Origin: Leishmania donovani | Taxonomy: Eukaryota; Euglenozoa; Kinetoplastea; Trypanosomatida; Trypanosomatidae | DNA length: 64,000 bases | Assembly (NCBI RefSeq): GCF_000227135.1 | Contig: NC_018233.1 | Span: forward strand, 389,958 to 453,957 | Reading direction: 5' to 3' | Shown: one piece after another, positions 57,935-64,000 of the stretch | Layout of the letters: each line of letters begins with the position of its first letter | Position numbering within the stretch: the stretch's first letter is position 1 | Program-made: the position numbers and the translations under genes | The notes under the pieces: generated by a model | What the model was told of the DNA's origin: nothing | The model's database searches: none | The model's input: the letters and a program-made list of their open reading frames with translations, nothing else

Positions 57935-60109
57935 ATGACGACGGCAGCGCCACCGTTCCACGCCCCACGCCCTCCTCTGACGGCCCGCAGCGACCCGAAC
58001 AGCACCGCCGTCTCGCGCGGCGGTACTGCTGCCGTGGCGGCAATGCCAGAGACGCAGGTGCGCCGTCGGCTTGCAGAGGTAGAGACGCGGCTGCGTGACA
58101 TGGAAGAGGAGGCGAGGCGCACCCGCGTGCTGCAGGAGCAAGAGATCGCAAATCTCGAGCATGACAACGTGAAGCTGCGCGAGCGGCTCGAGGCAATCCG
58201 CATGGAGGAGTGCATGTCGCTGGCTGAAGCGCGTGCGCTTCAGGACCACACCAGCTATCAGCTCACCGGCGGTGCGCCGGCTTCTCATGCAGAGTCGAAG
58301 CTTCTTGGGTCGACCACTATCAAGTATCAGAATGCCAAGGCCGAAGTTCAAAGGCGGCGACGCGAGTGCGCCCAGGCAGAGCGCCAGCTCGCGGAGGCGC
58401 GGACCCGACTTGCTGATGTGCGGAAAGCTCGCAAGGAACTGAAGGGACGGAGCCTCGCGGCAGAGATGTCGGCTTCGATGCGCGTCGCGGCGGCTGACAA
58501 CTATAGGACGCTCATCCACGAGCGGCTCCGCGGCTTAGAAGAGCAGGTGGCACGTGAGCAGGAGCGCTTCAACAGTATTGCGACGGAGGCGAAGCAAGCA
58601 CGCATCGAGATTGACGCGCTGCTAGTGAGCCAGACGAGCAACGAAAAGATGTACCGCCACTGGTACGATGCGCTGCTGGCGAAGCGTCGCGAGATGGCGT
58701 TCTTGATGGAGGTGTGCAACCTCCTGTGCGAGGAGCGCCAGCAAGTCGTTGCCGAGCTCACGGAGGTTCAGGCGCGCATGGCAGAGCAGAGTCATCAGTA
58801 CGAGGCTGCCTTCGACGAGCTGACGGGGGTGCAAGACGAGAACGCCAAGACGCAGGCTGCAAACTGCGAGCAGCTGGAAGAGCTGCGTCGACTCATCGCG
58901 CAGACCCGGGCAGAGCGGGAGGCGCTGGAGGAGGAGAACAGATGCACCAAGACCGCCATGGAGCGTCAACGTCGTCGCACCGTTGGCCGCCGCCTCAAAG
59001 AGGAGGCGAACACCACGACCACCAGCGCGGCAAGCCGAGGCAGCAGCGCCATTGATGGGGAGTGTGGCATCGTGGCCGCCGGTGAGGCCGAACGTGTCGG
59101 CGACGATGGCGGTGCAGAGCTGCGGACTCCAGAGAGCGAGTCGTCGCTCGACGGCAACCAGCAGCAGATCCGCATGTTCGATGACTACTACCGGAAGCTC
59201 TCCGCCATTGTACAGAGCGACGCCATCGAGGACGTGGCCGGGTTCATGGATGCAGCTGCCGACGAGCGGTACAAGGTCTTTGACGAGATGAACGCCATCG
59301 AGCGCAACATGGTGGCGCTCGAGACGGAGAAGGCCGCGCTGGTGGCGCAGCTCAGTAGGGTTGGCGGTATTCGCCCAGCCACCGTCCCGAAGTCGGCGCA
59401 GCAGCCGTTCACACCCACCGCGCTCGCAACGCTCGCTGGTGCTGACACGCTCGAGGACCTTACCGCGGTCACAACCGCCGTGGCAGCCGGGAAGAGCAGC
59501 GGCACGGGCGCACTTGGCGCGTCGACCGACGGCACGCAAGAGCGCTGTAATCGCATGGCAGACCTCCTCGACGATTTGGGTGCTACGCGCGACCTTGTTT
59601 TTGAGCAGCAGGAGGAACAGGAGACGAGCGCGGCGGTGTTGGAGCAGGTGGTCGCGCAGGTGAATCAAGTGTTTCGCGGACTCGGCTGCAGCGTGGACGA
59701 GCTTCGCGCCCTCACGGGGATGGAAGGGGTACAGCAGACCACCCTGCTGCAGTGCCTCGCCATGGTTGAGCAGCGCGCCAGTGAGTACCTGATAGCGTAC
59801 TCGCGTCGACAGCGGAAGCGATCTTCGCAAGCGACGGGGGCGAGGGCGTCGCCCCCCTCCCGCGACGCAGCACGCACAATCCTTCGTCGACCCGACTTGC
59901 TACCGAAGACACAGAAAAATGCGGTGGAGGCCACCGTGATGCAACAAGCGCTGCCTCGCTCGACGGACGTGACGACAAGGATGCCCACCGTCGCCGCGCT
60001 TGCCATCGGCGGCAGTTTGACCTTAGATGACCTTGTCGAGGAACGTCCCTTGTCGACGACGGAGCTGAAGGAGGTGGTAGAGGCGAGGCGCATCCTGGCA
60101 CAGCCGTGA
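57935..60109 (+). CDS. Coiled-coil protein resembling an outer-dynein-arm docking-complex subunit (724 aa)
   Basis: Almost the whole chain is heptad-patterned coiled coil (residues ~35-350), then a linker and a second helical region (~395-475 and ~530-590). The layout recalls the ODA1/DC2 family (CCDC63/CCDC114) that docks outer dynein arms on flagellar doublets. Supporting segments are LEHDNVKLRERLEAIRMEE at the start of the first coil, NEKMYRHWYDALLAKRREMA then FLMEVCNLLCEERQQVV, and the short block FDDYYRKLSAIVQ with FMDAAADERYKVFDEMNAIE. That block matches the conserved motif after the long coil in that family. Coiled coils align spuriously, so this is a family-level guess; other axonemal or cytoskeletal coiled-coil proteins remain possible. 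The flagellar role is inference. Confidence 0.88.
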   Translation: MTTAAPPFHAPRPPLTARSDPNSTAVSRGGTAAVAAMPETQVRRRLAEVETRLRDMEEEARRTRVLQEQEIANLEHDNVKLRERLEAIRMEECMSLAEARALQDHTSYQLTGGAPASHAESKLLGSTTIKYQNAKAEVQRRRRECAQAERQLAEARTRLADVRKARKELKGRSLAAEMSASMRVAAADNYRTLIHERLRGLEEQVAREQERFNSIATEAKQARIEIDALLVSQTSNEKMYRHWYDALLAKRREMAFLMEVCNLLCEERQQVVAELTEVQARMAEQSHQYEAAFDELTGVQDENAKTQAANCEQLEELRRLIAQTRAEREALEEENRCTKTAMERQRRRTVGRRLKEEANTTTTSAASRGSSAIDGECGIVAAGEAERVGDDGGAELRTPESESSLDGNQQQIRMFDDYYRKLSAIVQSDAIEDVAGFMDAAADERYKVFDEMNAIERNMVALETEKAALVAQLSRVGGIRPATVPKSAQQPFTPTALATLAGADTLEDLTAVTTAVAAGKSSGTGALGASTDGTQERCNRMADLLDDLGATRDLVFEQQEEQETSAAVLEQVVAQVNQVFRGLGCSVDELRALTGMEGVQQTTLLQCLAMVEQRASEYLIAYSRRQRKRSSQATGARASPPSRDAARTILRRPDLLPKTQKNAVEATVMQQALPRSTDVTTRMPTVAALAIGGSLTLDDLVEERPLSTTELKEVVEARRILAQP

Positions 60110-61139
60110 GCGCTTCCCCATTCCCCACCTCTGCTTCCTCTACCTCCGCCGACCCGTGCTTGCGCTAGAGCTGATGTAAAGACACTCATTGCACCCACAT
60201 GCCCGTTGCTGCTGTGCCGTCTCGCTCCCTTTTCGCCGCGCGCCCGCCTCTCCACTCATTTTGCTGGACAGCTGCCCTCGTTGGCGATGTCAGACATGCC
60301 GCAGAGATCCAAAAGACAGCCCAACACGAGAAGAGGCAAGGTGAGCGGTTGCGCGTGTGCTTACTTGTGCCAGTCTCTCGGCGAGCGGCGCGTGGGCGGG
60401 AGGAAACGTGTGAAGTGGATCACCGACACTGATAGACACCACCCTTTCTTAGCAGACGCAGGCCTTGCTGTTTTGATTTTTGCGCATGTTACGCTGATCG
60501 GCAGCACGCGAGCACACACGCACACACATGCGCGTGCGACCATGTGCACGACTGCCTCAGTCGCTTCACATCTTCACCCACCCCTGCGATCGACGTGGCT
60601 ATGCCTTTCTCCTTCCGACTCCGTTCCGTGCAACACCAGCCATGCAGACCGCTGGAGCCGCTTCGCCCTTGGCTGGTAAGCGAAGGGGATGTGGCAAGGA
60701 GAGAGGTTGGAGAGCTCGCGCGCCCGCGGGTGGAGTGGGGTGGGGGAGGGCGTTCGCGCACAGCACGCGCATCGAAAGATGAAACACGTTAAAGTCGCAG
60801 AAGCAGCCCATCGCGGTGCTCGCAGCTGCCACGTGCGCATGTAATGCCACCGTATCTCTCCACCACTCATCTCCCTCCAACCTGTATTTCCTTTGCATGT
60901 GCCTCGTCGCCCACGTCGCGTGCGACAACCACCACCCTGTCCACGCCCGCCACACCCCATCATCGCTCCAATGACCACCACCGCGCCAACGATTTCGTAA
61001 CCGGAACTGAACGGGGCTCACGGCGCCACAGTCGAGCTCATCCACAGCATCCGCGCATTCTGCCTTCTGCGTTACTGCCCATTCTCTCGCGCTCCCCTCT
61101 CTCTGTGCTCTCCCCTCTGCCGCACTTCGCTATCAGACC
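60110..61139. other. Intergenic spacer (1.0 kb)
   Basis: No gene seen; a short frame at 60290-60436 (MSDMPQRSKRQ) has no coding support. A CA tract near 60512-60528 and the acceptor tract before the PDI gene are the only notable elements. Confidence 0.55.
61057..61136 (+). promoter_or_regulatory. Candidate trans-splice acceptor abutting the PDI start
   Basis: An AG-free pyrimidine-rich tract of about 80 nt ends at AG 61135-61136, only 3 nt before ATG 61140. Upstream AG sites (61046 and earlier) precede the tract. Confidence 0.5.
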
Positions 61140-61541
61140 ATGTCGCTCGTCCGGAAGACACTCGCCGTCCTGCTGGCGGTCGCCCTCCTCGCCGTCTGCG
61201 CGAAGGCGGAGGTGGTCGAGCTCAACCCGGCGAACTTTCACAACGTTGTGAAGGACCCGTCCAAGAACGTCTTCGTCATGTTCTACGCCCCGTGGTGCGG
61301 CCACTGCAACAACATGAAGCCGACGTGGCTGGAGCTGGCGGACAAGTACCCCATCGTGGGGGACGTCATCATCGCCCGCATCGACGCCAGCGAGTACCGC
61401 GGCATCGCGAAGGAGTTCGACATCCATGGCTTCCCGACACTGAAGTTTTTCTCCAAGAGGGACAAATCAGGTAAAATGGAGTACGAGGGCCCGCGCGAGC
61501 TCTCCGCCTTCGTGGCGTACGTGGCGGCCAACAAGCAGTGA
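61140..61541 (+). CDS. Small single-domain protein disulfide isomerase (133 aa)
   Basis: An ER thioredoxin-fold oxidoreductase. Residues 1-24 form a signal peptide (KTLAVLLAVALLAVCAKA). A single thioredoxin domain follows, with the active site WCGHC at Cys53 and Cys56, the strand VFVMFYAP before it, and the cis-Pro loop GFPTLKFF (~97-104). Classical PDIs have four domains and about 500 residues; this one is a single a-type domain, and short PDIs of this kind are known in Leishmania. It ends ANKQ with no KDEL-type retrieval signal, so it may be retained by partners or secreted. The CGHC pair is intact, so oxidase or isomerase activity is expected. No other Met lies before the signal peptide. 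Confidence 0.96.
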   Translation: MSLVRKTLAVLLAVALLAVCAKAEVVELNPANFHNVVKDPSKNVFVMFYAPWCGHCNNMKPTWLELADKYPIVGDVIIARIDASEYRGIAKEFDIHGFPTLKFFSKRDKSGKMEYEGPRELSAFVAYVAANKQ

Positions 61542-63660
61542 AGATGCACCGCCGCAACGGTGCACCTTCGCCAGGCGGTAATTTTAGAATGCTGCCGCGA
61601 CGCAACAGAGTGCCAGAGCAAGACGACCGGACGGAGGAGGGCCAGGGGCAGCGTGGGCGGTGAGTCGGTGAGGCGCGGCGACGTGGATCACACGGCGAGG
61701 ACAGGCAAGACGCCCCCTAGTGGCATCGACAGCATTGCACGTACAGGCAACGGGCCTACGCACAGTATGCAGGCGGGTCTGCATGTGCGCATGGGTCTAT
61801 GCCCCCGACACCCGTCCAGGAGAGACCTTCGCTGCCTACGCTCTTCCCTATCACGCTCATCCCTGCCATCAACGTGTCGTTCAGTCGTCTTCCTCATCCC
61901 GCCTGCCCCTCCATGCGCCCTCCTCCGTCCATCGCGGGCGCCCCACTCTCTCTGCGCGCCGCCTCTCTGCCTCTTTATTTTTTGTATTTCTTTCTGTATG
62001 TTCGGTGGTCTTATCATCGACGCCTCCTACACGCGCGTGCACGCGCACACGCCATGGTGACGAGGTGCACGGCTGAATCCTCTGGCGGTGAGAATCGCTG
62101 CATGACCGCACCTGCACGCGAGGCACAGAGGGCTGGATGCCTGCCTCCTTATCTTGCGTAGATGTAAAATTCCAGTCGGGTGTGTGGGCAAGAGATCTAC
62201 TGCGAGAACGAGAGAGGGGCGGAGGGCAGCCGTCGCCGTGCCTCCACCTGCCTGTGCGAGCGGTTGCTCGCAAGGTCGTGGCACGAGGTCATCGAATAGC
62301 GTTGTCATGCGTCTGTGTCTGCCGCTCTCACCCTGCGACACGGCCGTCTCCCGTTTTCGTTCTCTTGTCTGGAGTCCATCGCGCGCGCACACGCTCCCTC
62401 GAGCCACTATTGAATGCTGCACCCCCTCCCTTACACACCTCTTACCCCCGCCTCCGTACTCCTTCCACCGCCTGCACGACATTCCCCCAGTGAGCGTGCG
62501 TGCATGCTCTTTCCTGTCCGCATGTGGCCCTACCACGGGCAGACCAACACGAATGCACCTGCAGCCACAGCTCCTCTACCGCTGTGGCACCACGGCTTCA
62601 TCCTCGTCGTCTAGGACGAGCCCGTCCTGCCGTCGAATCGGGGCTGTGCGTCGTACGCGCTCCTCTCGCCCTTTCTAGCCCCTTCTTTCGCGTACGTGCT
62701 GCACGATCGGCGCTGAACGGACCTGGGCGTGGACTGCATGGCCTGATCCACAGCGGGCCGTGTCCAGGGTCCTGCTCGAGGGCAGAAGCAGTGGGCGTCT
62801 GTCGTGCGGGTAGCAGGGGGTGGTTGTCGAGGCGGATGCCGGATGAGTTCAGGGAGGCGCTCGGCCAGCCTCGGGTCAGAGCCCTCAGAACTCTCCCGCA
62901 CTCTGCCTGCATGTGTTATGCTGCTCCCTCTGAGTGGCTCCACACCGCGGCACTCCAGAATGTGGCGCGGAGACACTCCACATGGGTGTCCGGAGCACTC
63001 GATGATGCAACTTGAGGGTGCTCTTCTCATGTTTGCGGCACCTGTGCCTCATCGACGCCCGCCTGATTGGATACGAGAGATGCCGCGCATGTTTCGCGCA
63101 CACGCGCTGGGTGGCTCATTGGTATGGGTGCCTCTCTTTCGAATACTTATCAAATCGGGGGCACGGTTCACGTTGAGCGAGCGCAAACCCCTCAACCATG
63201 ACCTAGCATCTCTTCGGCTCGGCAACGGCGCCAGGCTGCCTGGCTTCCCCGGAAAGAGCATGCGTGTGTGTAGGGGGGAAGGTAGGGGGAGGCGCCTGGA
63301 CCGCGTGATACCGTTGTGAGTCGGTCGGTATTCTCATGGGCGCGCACCTGTCTGCCAGCACGAAGCGGCACACTGCGGACCCTCGCCCGCCAGACGTCCA
63401 GCCCTCTGTTGGCACGGCCGCTGCGCCCCCAACGCCTTCCTCCTCTCTCTCCTCCCTGCCATCTGATCACCTTCATCATCATCCTCCTTCACTCTTGCCC
63501 ACACCCGCGTAGAGCGTAGAGCAGTCGCCGCGCGGATACAAAGACGAGGACCGGAGATAGAATCGCACGTGGAAGGCGGCAGCCACAGGCTAACATACGC
63601 ATCGAGGTGTACGCGTAGACGACAGTATCCCATTACACCCACGCCCACCCACTGCCCGTG
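61542..63660. other. Long intergenic spacer (2.1 kb)
   Basis: No gene seen. The first half has CT-rich stretches (61840-61990) and an AT-rich patch (61970-61995). The section 62690-63130 has distinct, less repetitive composition and is listed separately. CT-rich DNA at 63420-63490 may supply the acceptor for the last gene. Confidence 0.55.
62690..63130. mobile_element. Candidate degenerate SIDER-type retroposon
   Basis: This ~440-bp section lacks the CA/CT simple repeats of the other spacers and has no coding frame, yet looks like compositionally even, structured sequence. Leishmania 3' UTRs carry many extinct short retroposons (SIDERs) of about 0.5 kb that affect mRNA stability, and position and size fit. 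I see no poly-A tail or target-site duplication, and I cannot confirm family membership, so the call is tentative and the ends are approximate. Confidence 0.3.
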
Positions 63661-64000
63661 ATGTGGACGGCTGTCGTAGCATCGGGCGGGGGCAGCAAGG
63701 GGAATCCGCCCACAGCGTTGTCGGCGGCGGTGTGTGATGGAAAGCCGATGACCACGGCTGGACCGCAGGCCCCAACGACTAGAGATGGGCTGTGGCAATC
63801 TTCGCTGCTGCGCCAGCGCGTCGCCGCCGGGGCTAGCTTCAAGAACGTGGCGCTGTCCCACGCCGCAGACATTCTGCGCTCCGAATCGGCCCGTGTGGAC
63901 GCGCAGCTGATCGACGACTTCAGCTCCATTTTACGCGGCAACGTCGTGTACATTCACAACTTCATCTGCCATGAGAAGGACATGCGGCTCTACAACTCCC
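63661..64000 (+). CDS. Start of an unrecognised gene (113 aa visible, runs off window)
   Basis: An open frame begins at ATG 63661, with an in-frame TAG upstream at 63616, and is still open at the window end (113 codons plus one base). The first ~50 residues are Gly/Ser/Thr-rich and low complexity. After that a more ordered part appears: LLRQRVAAGASFKNVALSHA, LIDDFSSILRGNVVYIHNFI and CHEKDMRLYN. The last portion faintly recalls the entry strand of 2-oxoglutarate-dependent (AlkB-like) dioxygenases, where a V-x-Y/F-I-x-N-F strand is followed by a helix, but this is too little to assign. GC-rich third positions and the upstream stop support it as a real gene. Confidence 0.7.
   Translation, partial: MWTAVVASGGGSKGNPPTALSAAVCDGKPMTTAGPQAPTTRDGLWQSSLLRQRVAAGASFKNVALSHAADILRSESARVDAQLIDDFSSILRGNVVYIHNFICHEKDMRLYNS

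Noticed and set aside
58622..59830. 402-codon minus-strand open frame
   Set aside because: Antisense to a heptad-patterned coiled coil; composition (Leu/His/Arg) is the usual complement of coiled-coil codons.

Overview
The window reads as trypanosomatid nuclear DNA, most likely a Leishmania-type chromosome. The evidence is a GC-rich sequence with strongly GC-biased third codon positions, no visible introns, and long intergenic spacers full of (CA)n/(GT)n microsatellites and pyrimidine tracts followed by AG. Such tracts are typical spliced-leader acceptors. All 20 genes I can support lie on the + strand, as expected for one polycistronic transcription unit. From memory, the set acyl-CoA dehydrogenase, Pth2, FadH-type dienoyl-CoA reductase, GFAT, Mob1, kinesin and small PDI resembles part of Leishmania chromosome 6; I could not check this.

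Layout. 1-301: C-terminal end of a medium-chain-type acyl-CoA dehydrogenase. 302-3631: gene-free, with two 99-base N gaps, each flanked by the same sequence on both sides (304 and 345 bp), which looks like unmerged contig overlap. 3632-5968: unrecognised protein with a possible TBP-like lobe. 7119-12656: giant PP2C phosphatase. 13578-14243: membrane-anchored Pth2 peptidyl-tRNA hydrolase. 14933-16282: unrecognised protein. 18336-20528: 2,4-dienoyl-CoA reductase (FadH type). 22047-23957: TLDc-domain protein. 25062-27074: GFAT. 28488-29159: Mob1. 30447-35417: large protein with a C-terminal DUF3883/PD-(D/E)XK-like domain. 36487-39576: N-myristoylation-motif LRR protein with GRDP-like motifs. 41921-45559: WD-repeat plus Sfi1-like tryptophan-repeat protein. 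46461-46928: small membrane protein. 47474-48979: SET/MYND protein. 49892-52195: probable mitochondrial helical-repeat protein. 52845-53537: PinX1/Pxr1-like G-patch protein. 54807-57482: kinesin. 57935-60109: coiled-coil protein resembling an outer-dynein-arm docking subunit. 61140-61541: single-domain PDI. 63661-64000: start of an unrecognised gene running off the end.

The genes do not form one pathway, as is normal when unrelated genes share a transcription unit. Sub-themes are fatty-acid oxidation (the dehydrogenase and FadH), cytoskeleton, flagellum and cell cycle (Mob1, kinesin, docking-like coiled coil, Sfi1-like protein), RNA, ribosome and telomere factors (Pth2, PinX1-like), and hexosamine synthesis (GFAT). 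Control is expected to be post-transcriptional; the sequence evidence is the splice-acceptor tracts, upstream short reading frames, low-complexity UTRs and a possible degenerate retroposon near 62.7-63.1 kb. The most intriguing observations are the possible TBP-like lobe, the WD/Sfi1-like architecture, and the intact nuclease-like signature in the DUF3883 protein. All are pattern recognition by eye and need profile searches.
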